A program made the translations under genes and the position numbers. From Mogibacterium sp. (lineage in GTDB: Bacteria; Bacillota; Clostridia; Peptostreptococcales; Anaerovoracaceae), in contig JAFWGQ010000065.1 in NCBI GenBank assembly GCA_017512365.1, positions 1-64,000 of the forward strand: a stretch of 64,000 nt of DNA, in the 5' to 3' direction. The notes beneath the pieces were generated by a model. That model was not told the DNA's origin. It saw only the letters and a program-made list of their open reading frames with translations, and made no database searches. Of the stretch, positions 32,422 to 43,198 are shown piece by piece. Within the stretch, counting starts at the first letter, position 1, and every line of letters starts with the position of its first letter.

Positions 32422-33798
32422 ATGAAGAGATTTGCACTGCTGGGAAAGGACATCCAGCATTCGCAGGCGAAGCGCGTGCATGCAGAACTGGGTGACCACG
32501 AATATGTCCTGGTCGAGATCGAAAAGCCTGAAGACATTCAGGAATTTTTCCGCGACGACAGGATCGACGGCTTCAATATCACGCATCCGTACAATACTGA
32601 TGTTATCGCTTATCTCGATGAATTGTCAGAGGATGCTGAGAGGACGCAGTCGGTCAATGTGGTAAAGAGACTGCCGGACGGGAGGCTGAAGGGATACAAT
32701 ACCGACATGACAGGCTTCAGATACCTGGTCAGGGGGTCCGTTGAAGGCAGGCGCTGCCTCGTGCTCGGGACAGGAGGAGCCGCCAGAAGCGCCGCGGCAG
32801 TTCTCGACGACATGGGCGCATCGGATATAGTCATGGTGTCGCGTGATCCTGAGTCAGCCGCCGGAAAAAAGGGGGTATGTCATGAGACAGCGGCGTATGA
32901 CAGACTGGCTCCGTATTATCACTATGAAGTGATGGTGAACTGTACGCCTGTGGGCAGATATCCTGATCTGGGTGATTCTCCTCTCGCGGAGAATAAGGTC
33001 AGCGTAAGACTGTTCTCGGATCTGGAGCTTGCGATAGACCTCGTCTATAATCCGTACAGGACAAAGTTCCTTCAGGACGCGAAGAGGCTCACGCGCTGCA
33101 ATACCAAGTCCGGCATGGACATGCTGATAGTCCAGGCGATATCGTCTCTGAACATATGGTATGACAGGGAAACGGACCACGAAGAAGTTGATCTCATGCT
33201 AAGGAAGATCAAGCGCAAGCTGCTCGAAAGCCAGCTCAATGTGGTGGCGGTCGGGCTTCCGGGATCGGGCAAGACCACCATATTCAGGCGCTACGCGTAT
33301 GAGCTGGGACAGAAGTTCATCGATATCGACGAAGAGACGGAAAAGCTCATGGGGCAGTCCATAACAGACGTCATGTCTGACTACGGCATCGGAGAAGAAT
33401 ACTTCAGAGCGATGGAGCATCAGGCTGTAAAAGACGCCGCCGTGATAAGGGGCTCGGTCATAGCCACCGGCGGAGGCACCCTTCTGAACCCTCTGAACCG
33501 CGATTTTCTGAAGGCCAACGGGATAGTGATATACGTAAAGAGGCCTCTTGACATGCTCAACATCAAGGGCAAGCCTCTCAGCGTCAACATAGACCTGACA
33601 AAGCTGTTCAACGACAGAGACAGGATATACCGCATGACCGCGGACATGGTGCTGCTCAATTCGAGGATATTCGGCGAGATAAAAGCCAGAACCGGAGAAG
33701 GCAATTCATATAATTACGAGCTCAAGGGCTTTGTGTATTTCATAGCCCGCAAGGTTCAGAAGTATCTGAACGAGCTCGCTGCAGACATCTGGACATAG
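32422..33798 (+). CDS. Fused shikimate dehydrogenase-like / shikimate kinase protein
   Basis: A 458-residue two-domain protein of the shikimate pathway. Residues 1-250 are AroE-like, with the NADP fold VLGTGGAARSAA near 114 and the catalytic Asp of YNTDMTGF (D95). The usual NVTxPxK reads NITHPYN, so the catalytic Lys is Asn58, and HSxSP reads HSQAK; activity of this half is doubtful. Residues 270-458 are shikimate kinase, with P-loop GLPGSGKTT (278-286), DIDEE, GEEYFR and the ATGGGT loop. KGKPLS replaces the usual RPLL lid motif. Fusion order AroE-AroK is uncommon. Close to gpmI (10 bp). Confidence 0.88.
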   Translation: MKRFALLGKDIQHSQAKRVHAELGDHEYVLVEIEKPEDIQEFFRDDRIDGFNITHPYNTDVIAYLDELSEDAERTQSVNVVKRLPDGRLKGYNTDMTGFRYLVRGSVEGRRCLVLGTGGAARSAAAVLDDMGASDIVMVSRDPESAAGKKGVCHETAAYDRLAPYYHYEVMVNCTPVGRYPDLGDSPLAENKVSVRLFSDLELAIDLVYNPYRTKFLQDAKRLTRCNTKSGMDMLIVQAISSLNIWYDRETDHEEVDLMLRKIKRKLLESQLNVVAVGLPGSGKTTIFRRYAYELGQKFIDIDEETEKLMGQSITDVMSDYGIGEEYFRAMEHQAVKDAAVIRGSVIATGGGTLLNPLNRDFLKANGIVIYVKRPLDMLNIKGKPLSVNIDLTKLFNDRDRIYRMTADMVLLNSRIFGEIKARTGEGNSYNYELKGFVYFIARKVQKYLNELAADIWT

Positions 33799-33808
33799 GA
33801 GGAAATGC

Positions 33809-35323
<1,515 letters not shown>

Positions 35324-35403
35324 CGGCCTGATGATCTGAGCAGGAACTCTTTCACGGCCTGCAGCAGATACTCTTCGCCGCAAAAACAAAACTCTGACTA
35401 TAT

Positions 35404-35473
35404 AAGGGCCGGGTCACCGGTCCTTTAGTATCCCGAAAAACGGACAGCACAGCGATGCCGGGCGTGGTATTAT
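35404..35473 (+). promoter_or_regulatory. gpmI-addA intergenic region: weak terminator hairpin and addA promoter
   Basis: AAGGgCCGG-gtca-CCGGtCCTTT (35404-35426) is a 9-bp stem with no long T-run, a weak gpmI terminator at best. TGgTATTAT (35465-35473) is an extended -10 that would start addA transcription about 28 nt before its ATG. I see nothing else in 35324-35507. Confidence 0.4.
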
Positions 35474-35507
35474 TGATTTGACAGTCATGGTCAATTATTA
35501 TTGAAAC

Positions 35508-38500
35508 ATGAGCAAGGGATTTACAGCTGAACAGGAAAACGCAATAAAAACGACCGACAAGTCGGTGCTCGTATCAGCTGCGGCGGGCTCGGGAAAGACC
35601 TCCGTTCTGATCGAGCGTATCATCCGCATCATCTTAGAGGGCAAGGCCAATGTGGATGAGATGCTTGTCGTGACCTTTACGAATGCTGCGGCGTCCGAGA
35701 TGAGACTCAGGCTCGCCAAAGCGATCAGAGCGAGGATGGAAGAGCATCCCGAAGACGCGCCGCGCATGAGGGATCAGATGTCGAGGCTGTACAGGGCGTA
35801 CATATCCACCATGAACAGCTTTGCCGGCAGGGTCATAAAGGAATTCTTCCACGAAACGGATCTCGAGCCTCAGGCAGGCGTATGCGACGAGGTGACGGGA
35901 GAGCTCCTGAGAAGAGAAGCCGCCGCGGATCTTCTCGAAGACGCATTCGCGGACGACTCCATCATAGAAGGAGGCAGCTTCAGGGAGTTCATGAGGCTGT
36001 ACAGCAGTGACAGGAGCGATGCGATGTTCACCGAGGATCTTCTGAAATCCTATGAGGCCCTGCGCACCATGCCGGACTATTTCGAGTGGGCGCTCGAAAA
36101 GGCGGAGCAGCTGAGGGTGACCATGGACAGCTTTGAAGGATCGGAGATACGGAGGGTGATCACCGAAGACGCAAGGGAGACCTTCGGCAGCGTTCTTGAA
36201 GCGTACAGAAAGATCGGGATGCTCCTCGGAGAAGCCGGTCTTGACTCAATGTTTGAGGAGAAATTCCGCGCGCAGACAGACGCGGTATCCGGGATATATG
36301 AAAAGATCTGCACTGACGGCTTCGATCCGGATATCGCACTGCTCATCGAAAGCATTCCGCAGGTAAGGCTCGGGGCAAAGAAAGCCGAAAAGGAAGCATA
36401 CGAGACTGTAAAGGCGGATGTGACCGCGCTGAACGACGCCCTTAAAGACCAGATCAAAAACTTCAGCTTCAGATATCTTCTGCCGGACTTCGCGACCAGG
36501 CTCAGCGAGATGAACGCGACGTACGCTTACACCGTATACTACATCCATCTCCTTGAGGAGTTCGAGAAGAGGTATGAGGAAAAGAAGCGCGCTCAGAAGG
36601 TGATGGACTTCGCCGATCAGGAGCATTTCGCGGTGCGCATACTCAAAAGCGACGATGCCGCGGAGGTGCTGCGCAGAAGGTTCAGATACATCTTCGTGGA
36701 CGAATATCAGGATACGAACAATATACAGGAGAGGCTCATAAGCCGCGTCTCGAGACCGGACAATGTGTTCAGAGTCGGAGACGTCAAGCAGAGCATCTAC
36801 AGATTCAGACAGGCTGAGCCTGAGATCTTCGAGAGGCTCTACGAAAAATACAGCAGTCCCGGCGAAAAAGACGGCATCGTGATCGACCTCGGAAAGAACT
36901 TCAGGACGAACGACAGGACGATCTGTTACATCAATCATGTCTTCGGCAACATCATGGAGGGATACGACGAAAATGCCCGCCTGCATACGGGCGTTGAGGG
37001 CTGCCCGGATGAGTACGATTTCATCCCTGAGGTCCATCTGCTCACAGAAGACGGTGCCGGTGACGACGGCGGACTTTCTGACACTGAACCGGCCGCGGAG
37101 TCGGAGCCTGCAGACGACAGCATTGAGGATCTCAGCAAGGAGGAAGCAGAGGCTGCGTATATCGCTGATCTTGCGGCTTCCATCATCGGGACGGAGTTTT
37201 ATGATACAAAGGCAAAGACCGTCAGAAAGGCCGAGGCAAGAGACATAGCGATACTGCTCAGAGCAGTCAGCGTCAGAGGCGAGATAGTGAGCCGCGCTCT
37301 GAGGGAGAGGTCGATAGAGCCTCATATCGAGGACTCCGAGGACTACTTCGACACGGTCGAGATCAGCATCGCCATGTCGCTGCTGCAGTGCATAGACAAC
37401 ATGAAGAGGGACGTGCCTCTGATCGCCGTGCTCCACTCTGAGGTCTTCGGCTTCGGTCCGGAAGAGCTGGCCCGCGTCAGGATCGACTGCGGCGACAGGA
37501 GGATCCCTTACTGGGAGGCCTTCTCGCGGTATGCGGAGGAAGGCCCTGAAGGAAAACTGAGAGAAAGGGTGAGAGAGGCTGAGTCGAAGCTGCTCGAATG
37601 GAGGAGGCTGTCGCGCATGCTGCCACTCGACGACTTCGTGTGGAAGGTCCTGGTCGACTCGGGCTACTACGGGATGGCGGGCGCCATGAGCGGCGGAGCC
37701 CGCAGGCAGGCGAACCTGAGATACCTCGCGGACAGGGCGGCCGAGTACAGCAGGGACCGCATTGCGTCGCTCAGCTCTTTCATAAGCTTCGTCGATGTGC
37801 TCCGCAGCAAAAAGATCAGGAACGGACAGACCTCGATGGCGGGCAGGGACGATAACGTTGTCAGGATATCCACGATACACAAGAGCAAGGGCCTCGAGTT
37901 CCCGTTCGTCATCGTCGGAGGTCTCGGGCATCAGTTCAGGTTTTCAAATAATGAGATGAAATTCAGCTTCAGCTCGGATATAGGGGTGGGCATGCCATAT
38001 GTCGATCCGGAAAGGAAGTTCTGGAGGTCGACTCTGCTGCAGCGCGCGATCACTGAAGATACGAGAAGAGATGAATACAGGGAGGAGCTGAGACTTCTTT
38101 ACGTCGCCATGACAAGAGCCCGGAACAGGCTCATCATGACAGGCACCGTAAAAAGCGAGGAGGATCTGTCCAAATATACGGCCAGACCGGCAAACTTCCT
38201 CAAAGCGATGCGAGACGTGGTCAGGTCGGGCTTCAATACATACAGAGTCTCGCCGCTGATGCTGACAGGAAAGAGCGCCGTGGCGGGCGCGAGAGCAGGC
38301 ATAGACAGCCGCATGGCAAAAGGCCTCACCGCAGAGGAGCAGAAGCTGTACGGGGAGATAGACAGAAGGTTCGGATACAGATATCCGTATGAAGACGAGC
38401 TGACTGCAAAGGCGAAATGGTCTGTCAGCGCAGTCAGACGCGAAGAGCTCGATAAGACAAAAGCTGCCGGAGAGGATGCTGAAGACGAAGTCAGGACATC

Positions 38501-39092
38501 GAAGGCGGACGATGAGGTAGTGAGGCTCTGGGAATCCGGTGAACGCAGGAAGAAAGCTTCGGCCGCGGACATCGGAATCGCTTATCACAGAATAATGGAG
38601 TTCATCGACTTTGCCGGAGTATATGACGCCGATGGCGTCATCAACGAGACATATATAAATGAAAGAGCGGAGTTCCTGAGAGACCATGATGCCATCGAAG
38701 AGGATGTATACAGCTCGCTCGATCTCACAAAGATTGCGGACTTTTTCGCTCAGGACATCGGGCAGAGAGCCGTGAGGGCCGCGAAGGCGGGACTCCTCAG
38801 GAAAGAGAAGCCGTTCACGCTGAAGACCGAAAGGGGAGGCAGGAAGATGCTCGTGCAGGGAGTCATCGACTGCTGCTTCGAAGAGGACGGCAGGATGGTA
38901 CTGATCGATTACAAATCTAACTACATGGATCCGCGCAGGCCTCACGAAGAAGAACTCTCGAGGCTCAAAGACGAATACAGGGTCCAGATCGAGCTCTACA
39001 GCGAGGCCGTTCGAAAGGGCACCGGCAAAGAAGTCTCCGAGGCTTACCTCTGGCTCTTCGCCGCCTCCGAAGCCCTCGAAATGCGCATGTAG
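35508..39092 (+). CDS. addA: ATP-dependent helicase/nuclease subunit A (AddA)
   Basis: A 1194-residue UvrD/Rep-type helicase with a C-terminal RecB-like nuclease, the A subunit of the AddAB double-strand break resection enzyme. Walker A SAAAGSGKTSVL (about 22-33), motif II FVDEYQDTN, DVKQSIYRFR (motif III region), HKSKGLEFP (motif V), and YVAMTRARNRL (motif VI) are in order. The nuclease core GVIDCCFEED...LIDYKSN ends near 1145. No addB lies beside it, although the two are usually neighbours. No Shine-Dalgarno precedes the ATG. Confidence 0.93.
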   Translation: MSKGFTAEQENAIKTTDKSVLVSAAAGSGKTSVLIERIIRIILEGKANVDEMLVVTFTNAAASEMRLRLAKAIRARMEEHPEDAPRMRDQMSRLYRAYISTMNSFAGRVIKEFFHETDLEPQAGVCDEVTGELLRREAAADLLEDAFADDSIIEGGSFREFMRLYSSDRSDAMFTEDLLKSYEALRTMPDYFEWALEKAEQLRVTMDSFEGSEIRRVITEDARETFGSVLEAYRKIGMLLGEAGLDSMFEEKFRAQTDAVSGIYEKICTDGFDPDIALLIESIPQVRLGAKKAEKEAYETVKADVTALNDALKDQIKNFSFRYLLPDFATRLSEMNATYAYTVYYIHLLEEFEKRYEEKKRAQKVMDFADQEHFAVRILKSDDAAEVLRRRFRYIFVDEYQDTNNIQERLISRVSRPDNVFRVGDVKQSIYRFRQAEPEIFERLYEKYSSPGEKDGIVIDLGKNFRTNDRTICYINHVFGNIMEGYDENARLHTGVEGCPDEYDFIPEVHLLTEDGAGDDGGLSDTEPAAESEPADDSIEDLSKEEAEAAYIADLAASIIGTEFYDTKAKTVRKAEARDIAILLRAVSVRGEIVSRALRERSIEPHIEDSEDYFDTVEISIAMSLLQCIDNMKRDVPLIAVLHSEVFGFGPEELARVRIDCGDRRIPYWEAFSRYAEEGPEGKLRERVREAESKLLEWRRLSRMLPLDDFVWKVLVDSGYYGMAGAMSGGARRQANLRYLADRAAEYSRDRIASLSSFISFVDVLRSKKIRNGQTSMAGRDDNVVRISTIHKSKGLEFPFVIVGGLGHQFRFSNNEMKFSFSSDIGVGMPYVDPERKFWRSTLLQRAITEDTRRDEYREELRLLYVAMTRARNRLIMTGTVKSEEDLSKYTARPANFLKAMRDVVRSGFNTYRVSPLMLTGKSAVAGARAGIDSRMAKGLTAEEQKLYGEIDRRFGYRYPYEDELTAKAKWSVSAVRREELDKTKAAGEDAEDEVRTSKADDEVVRLWESGERRKKASAADIGIAYHRIMEFIDFAGVYDADGVINETYINERAEFLRDHDAIEEDVYSSLDLTKIADFFAQDIGQRAVRAAKAGLLRKEKPFTLKTERGGRKMLVQGVIDCCFEEDGRMVLIDYKSNYMDPRRPHEEELSRLKDEYRVQIELYSEAVRKGTGKEVSEAYLWLFAASEALEMRM

Positions 39093-39128
39093 CTGATGAA
39101 GCCGGTCATCGATACACAGACCGGAAAT

Positions 39129-39160
39129 AAAAGAGACCGCGCGATCGCGCGGTCTCTTTT
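39129..39160. terminator. Perfect bidirectional terminator between addA and gdhA
   Basis: A 14-bp perfect stem AAAAGAGACCGCGC/GCGCGGTCTCTTTT around GATC, with A-run and T-run on the two sides, serves both convergent genes. Confidence 0.9.
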
Positions 39161-39204
39161 GATGTCTGTGCGTTTTTTACACTAAAGAGTCATCTCGCTG
39201 TTGT

Positions 39205-40572
39205 TTATACAAGACCCTGAGCCATCATGGCCTCAGCTACTCTCTCGAATCCTGCGATGTTAGCGCCAGGAACCAGAGCGTTCTTGTCGCCGTAGTATGT
39301 CTCGCCGGCCTTAGCGCAAGCGCTGTAGATGTTCTTCATGATCGTATGGAGTTGATCATAGACTGCCTGGTGCTGGAATGCAGTGTGACCTGCGTTCTGG
39401 CCCATCTCGATGCAGGAGCAGGCAACGCCGCCGGCGTTAGCTGCCTTAGCAGGACCTACAGCTGTCATGTTCTCGATCAGATACTCGAGAGCGTCGTTTG
39501 TCGTAGGCATGTTAGCGCCTTCGCAGTAGAACTTGCAGCCGCCTTCAACGATCTGCTTAGCATGCTCCATGTGAACGTCGTTCTGCATTGCGCATGGGAT
39601 GAACATGTCGATCTTGCAGCCTGTGTCCTGAGCAACGCCCCAAGGCTTCTTGCCTGCGAAGAACTTAGCGCCAGGGAACTTATCAGCATAAGGAGCGCAG
39701 ATGTTCTTTCCGGAGCCTCTGAGCTCGAGGAGGTAGTCTACCTTCTCCTGCGTTGTGATTCCGTCAGGATCATAGATGTATCCGTCCGGTCCCGAGATCG
39801 TTACGCACTTGGCACCGAGCTCCCAGAGCTTCCATGCTGTACCCCATGCAACGTTACCGAAGCCGGAGATAGCAACGTTCTTGCCCTTGAAGTCTTCGCC
39901 GTTGGCCTTCAGCATTTCCTCTGCGTACCATACGATACCGAAGCCTGTAGCCTCTGCTCTGCCGAGGAGTCCGCCGTAAGGGATTCCCTTGCCTGTGAGA
40001 ACGCCTTCATACTTGTCAACGATTCTCTTATACTGTCCGAAGAGGTAACCGATCTCTCTGGCGCCTACGCCGAGGTCACCGGCAGGAACGTCTGTGTTAG
40101 GACCGATGTGTCTGTGGAGCTCTGTCATGAATGCCTGGCAGAATCTCATTACTTCTGCATCGCTCTTGCCGTTAGGATCGAAGTCCGAACCGCCCTTGCC
40201 GCCGCCGATAGGGAGACCTGTCAGGGAGTTCTTGAAGATCTGCTCGAATCCGAGGAACTTGATGATTCCAGGATATACGTTTGGAGCGAATCTCAGACCG
40301 CCCTTGTAAGGTCCGATAGCGCTGCTGAACTGATATCTGTAGCCCTTGTTGACCTGGACTTTGCCGTTGTCGTCAACCCATACTACTCTGAAGGTAACTC
40401 CTCTTTCAGGCTCAACGAGTCTCTCAAGAAGTGCAGTTGCTTCATACTCAGGATGCTTTTCAACAACCGGCGTAAGAGAAGTCAGAACTTCCTCTACTGT
40501 CTGGTGGAATTCAACCTCGCCAGGATTGTTCTTCTTGCACTGCTCGATGACTCTTTCTACATAGTTTGCCAT
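39205..40572 (-). CDS. gdhA: Glutamate dehydrogenase
   Basis: A 455-residue hexameric-type glutamate dehydrogenase linking 2-oxoglutarate and ammonia to glutamate. The catalytic region GGGKGGSDFDPNGKSD with its Lys lies near 120-135, PAGDLGVGAREIGYLFG near 165, the nucleotide fold ISGFGNVAWG near 235 and CEGANMPTT near 345. Length and the EFERV-free C-terminus fit the clostridial/E. coli group. Start: the ATG at 40572, with AAGGAG about ten bases upstream, is preferred to the GTG nine bases earlier. Third-position base use is biased (many gct/gtt, few rare AGG/ATA codons) compared with neighbours, consistent with high expression. Confidence 0.96.
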   Translation of the reverse strand: MANYVERVIEQCKKNNPGEVEFHQTVEEVLTSLTPVVEKHPEYEATALLERLVEPERGVTFRVVWVDDNGKVQVNKGYRYQFSSAIGPYKGGLRFAPNVYPGIIKFLGFEQIFKNSLTGLPIGGGKGGSDFDPNGKSDAEVMRFCQAFMTELHRHIGPNTDVPAGDLGVGAREIGYLFGQYKRIVDKYEGVLTGKGIPYGGLLGRAEATGFGIVWYAEEMLKANGEDFKGKNVAISGFGNVAWGTAWKLWELGAKCVTISGPDGYIYDPDGITTQEKVDYLLELRGSGKNICAPYADKFPGAKFFAGKKPWGVAQDTGCKIDMFIPCAMQNDVHMEHAKQIVEGGCKFYCEGANMPTTNDALEYLIENMTAVGPAKAANAGGVACSCIEMGQNAGHTAFQHQAVYDQLHTIMKNIYSACAKAGETYYGDKNALVPGANIAGFERVAEAMMAQGLV

Positions 40573-40589
40573 TGGTATCACTCTCCTTA

Positions 40590-40605
40590 TAATAAAGCTT
40601 TATTA
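40590..40605. promoter_or_regulatory. Perfect 16-bp palindrome in the gdhA leader
   Basis: TAATAAAGCTTTATTA touches the gdhA Shine-Dalgarno. As DNA it could be an operator; as RNA its 8-bp arms could fold partly and affect ribosome access. Role is inferred. Confidence 0.4.
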
Positions 40606-40636
40606 ATGACTCGGGCATACCATCGCCCGCACATAA

Positions 40637-40664
40637 ATTGTAACACCGCATAGTAAAAAGTCAA
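40637..40664 (-). promoter_or_regulatory. Promoter of gdhA
   Basis: On the minus strand TTGACT (40659-40664), a 16-bp spacer and TACAAT (40637-40642) preceded by TGt. Confidence 0.75.
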
Positions 40665-40744
40665 CCGGAAACGGCGCCCGCGAGAGTGTTCTTTTTGTGA
40701 AAAAAGGGTCGGAACGGGCACCGGTCACCGACCGGATCCCGGCC

Positions 40745-40814
40745 GGGATGAGTCAAAAAGAACCGTCCCTTATGACTCAGGGATGAGTCAAAAAGAACCG
40801 TCCCTTATGACTCA
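40745..40814 (+). repeat. Two tandem copies of a 35-bp unit
   Basis: The 35-bp unit starting GGGATGAGTCAAAAAGAACC is perfectly repeated at 40745-40779 and 40780-40814. Each unit holds TGAGTCA and TGACTCA as inverted arms. It abuts the pcrA promoter. Similar sequences containing AAAAAGAACCGTCCC are, as I recall, dispersed in clostridial genomes as REP-like repeats. Confidence 0.85.
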
Positions 40815-40821
40815 TGAATTG

Positions 40822-40830
40822 TGGTAGAAT
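40822..40830 (+). promoter_or_regulatory. Extended -10 promoter of pcrA, near-leaderless
   Basis: TGgTAGAAT ends 11 bases before the ATG at 40841, predicting a leader of about 4 nt. Confidence 0.5.
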
Positions 40831-40840
40831 TCTATGTGTT

Positions 40841-43168
40841 ATGAGTATGGCATTGAACAGCGAACAGAATAAGGCGGTAAGGCATATCGACGGGCCTGTC
40901 CTCATACTTGCGGGAGCGGGCTCCGGCAAGACCGCGACCATGACACACCGCATGGCGTACATGATCGAAAACGGCATCGATCCGCGCAGCATACTTGCCG
41001 TGACCTTTACCAACAAGGCTGCCAGCGAGATGAGAAGCCGTGTCGGGGACCTGGTGGGTGAGACCCGCGGCATGTGGATAATGACGTTCCATGCCATGTG
41101 TCTTCGCATGCTGAGGTATTCGGCCGACAGGCTGGGGTACAGATCAGGCTTTACGGTATACGACGAGACGGACAAAAAGACCCTTGTCAAGAGGATATGC
41201 AGGGAGCTTGAGATAAACGACAAGATCGCTCCGGTATCCATGATCATCTCCGTCATAAGCAAGTCCAAGGAGCGTGAGGAAGGCCCCGAGGAATTCCTCG
41301 CGCAGAGCACGGGACTGCCGTATGAAAAGATGATATACGAAGTGTACAGGCGCTATCAGGAGGAGATGATGGCGGCGAACGCCATGGACTTCGACGACCT
41401 TCTCAGGAACGGAGTGAAGCTGCTGGCGCAGAACAGGGACGTACTCGATCATTATTCGGAACGCTTCAGGTACATCATGGTCGATGAGTACCAGGATACA
41501 AACTACCTTCAGTACAAGCTCATAAAGATGCTGGCTTCAAGGCACGGCAATCTCTGCGTGGTCGGCGATGACGACCAGTGCATATACCAGTGGAGGGGAG
41601 CCGATATCCGGAACATCCTGGACTTCGAGCACGACTTCGGCGATGTATTCACGGTGAGGCTCGAGCAGAACTACAGATCTGACGGCAATATACTCAAGCT
41701 GGCCAATTCCGTCATAAAGAACAATAAGGAGAGAAAAGCCAAGGCTCTCTGGACCGACAGGGAGGACGGACAGCCCGTCACTTACAGAAGGCTGGCCGAC
41801 GAGAAGCAGGAGGCGTACTGGATAGGATGCGAGATAGAGAACCTCAGGGATCAGGGGTACAGCTACAGGGACATGGCGATCCTTTACCGAAAGAACGCTC
41901 AGTCCAGGAGCTTTGAAGAGAAGTTCGGCTTCCGCGGCATACCGTACAGGGTTCTCGCCGGACTCAGATATTACGACCGCAAAGAGATCAAGGATGTGAT
42001 GGCCTATCTGAGGCTGATCGAGAATCCCGATGATAACGTATCGATGCTCAGGGTCATCAACGAGCCTAAGCGCGGGATCGGAGGCAAGACTCTCGCCGGC
42101 ATCGAGGAATATGCCAGGGCATACGGCATGTCGATATTCGGCGCGGTATGCGATCCCGAGCTGAAGGCTTCATTCGGGCCCAGGGTAAGGAAGGCCGTCG
42201 AAGAATTCACGTCCATGATAAAAGACCTCAGAGCGGAAGAGGAAAACCTCACTCTGAGCGACATCTACGACAATGTGCTGAACCGCTCGGGCTATCTCAA
42301 AGCTCTCGAGGACGCCGGCACAGTCGAGGCTGAGAGCAGGATAGAAAACATCATGGAATTCAAATCCGTCATAGCCGAGTTCGAGAAGGGGCTGGCTGAC
42401 GGAAGCGTCGAGGCGATGCAGGAAGAGATCGAAAGGGAGAGGCTCGAGCTCATGGGGGAAGGCGCTGAAGCGGGACAGCAGACCGAGCTTTCGGCGTTCC
42501 TCGAGCAGATAACCCTGATGTCCGATATAGATAATCACGATGAGGACGAGGACGCTGTAGTGCTGATGACGCTTCATTCCGCCAAGGGCCTCGAGTTCCC
42601 GGTCGTCTTCATTCCGGGCATGGAAAACGGCATGTTCCCGGGAGCGGGAGCCTTCGACGAGGACCACAGCATGGAGGAAGAGCGGAGGCTCTGCTATGTG
42701 GGGATCACGAGAGCCAGGAAGAAGCTATACCTCACCGGAGCGCAGGTAAGGACGGTATACGGCAGGACCGACTACCAGACCGAGTCGAGGTTCCTGAGCG
42801 AGATGGACAGGAAGTGCATGGACGGCGACGAGACCATCGACGAAAAGGTCAGGACGGGGACCGGACTTCGCGGCGAAGGCTCGTACACCGGGGAGTACTT
42901 CTTCGGAGGCAGGAGCCACGGCACTGCGGACGGGTATTACGGAGATCCCGCGCCAAAGCCGTTCGACAGCCTTGCGGCAGCGAGGAGGCAGACCGCGAAC
43001 AAGGCCGGGACAGTGCAGGAATTCGCCAACGGCGATACAGTAAGACACCCTAAATTCGGAGAGGGCATGGTGATAACGCAGGACGAAAAGACCATGACCG
43101 TGATATTCGATGACTTCGGAGAGAAGAAGCTCGGCAAGGGCTTCGTAAAGATGGAGAAAGTCGATTAG
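40841..43168 (+). CDS. pcrA: UvrD/PcrA-type 3'-5' DNA helicase
   Basis: A 775-residue superfamily 1 helicase for nucleotide excision repair, mismatch repair and clearing RecA or stalled polymerase. Walker A LAGAGSGKTATMTHR (about 22-36), MVDEYQDTN, GDDDQCIYQWRGA, EQNYRSD, TLHSAKGLEFPVVFIPG and CYVGITRARKKLYL are all present. The C-terminal part ends in the PcrA-type small barrel (GDTVRHPKFGEGMVI...LGKGFVKMEKVD) known to contact RNA polymerase. The ATG at 40841 (or 40847) is chosen since the upstream frame start lies before the promoter. No Shine-Dalgarno is visible. Confidence 0.94.
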   Translation: MSMALNSEQNKAVRHIDGPVLILAGAGSGKTATMTHRMAYMIENGIDPRSILAVTFTNKAASEMRSRVGDLVGETRGMWIMTFHAMCLRMLRYSADRLGYRSGFTVYDETDKKTLVKRICRELEINDKIAPVSMIISVISKSKEREEGPEEFLAQSTGLPYEKMIYEVYRRYQEEMMAANAMDFDDLLRNGVKLLAQNRDVLDHYSERFRYIMVDEYQDTNYLQYKLIKMLASRHGNLCVVGDDDQCIYQWRGADIRNILDFEHDFGDVFTVRLEQNYRSDGNILKLANSVIKNNKERKAKALWTDREDGQPVTYRRLADEKQEAYWIGCEIENLRDQGYSYRDMAILYRKNAQSRSFEEKFGFRGIPYRVLAGLRYYDRKEIKDVMAYLRLIENPDDNVSMLRVINEPKRGIGGKTLAGIEEYARAYGMSIFGAVCDPELKASFGPRVRKAVEEFTSMIKDLRAEEENLTLSDIYDNVLNRSGYLKALEDAGTVEAESRIENIMEFKSVIAEFEKGLADGSVEAMQEEIERERLELMGEGAEAGQQTELSAFLEQITLMSDIDNHDEDEDAVVLMTLHSAKGLEFPVVFIPGMENGMFPGAGAFDEDHSMEEERRLCYVGITRARKKLYLTGAQVRTVYGRTDYQTESRFLSEMDRKCMDGDETIDEKVRTGTGLRGEGSYTGEYFFGGRSHGTADGYYGDPAPKPFDSLAAARRQTANKAGTVQEFANGDTVRHPKFGEGMVITQDEKTMTVIFDDFGEKKLGKGFVKMEKVD

Positions 43169-43198
43169 AAGTATAGCGGACATACGATCCCGAAACAA

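Noticed and set aside
39346..40653. 435-codon open frame on the + strand across gdhA
   Set aside because: It is the antisense shadow of a biased, highly expressed gene; no ribosome-binding site or recognisable domain.
40745..40814. Possible CRISPR repeats
   Set aside because: Two contiguous 35-bp copies without spacers and no cas genes; a tandem duplication fits better.
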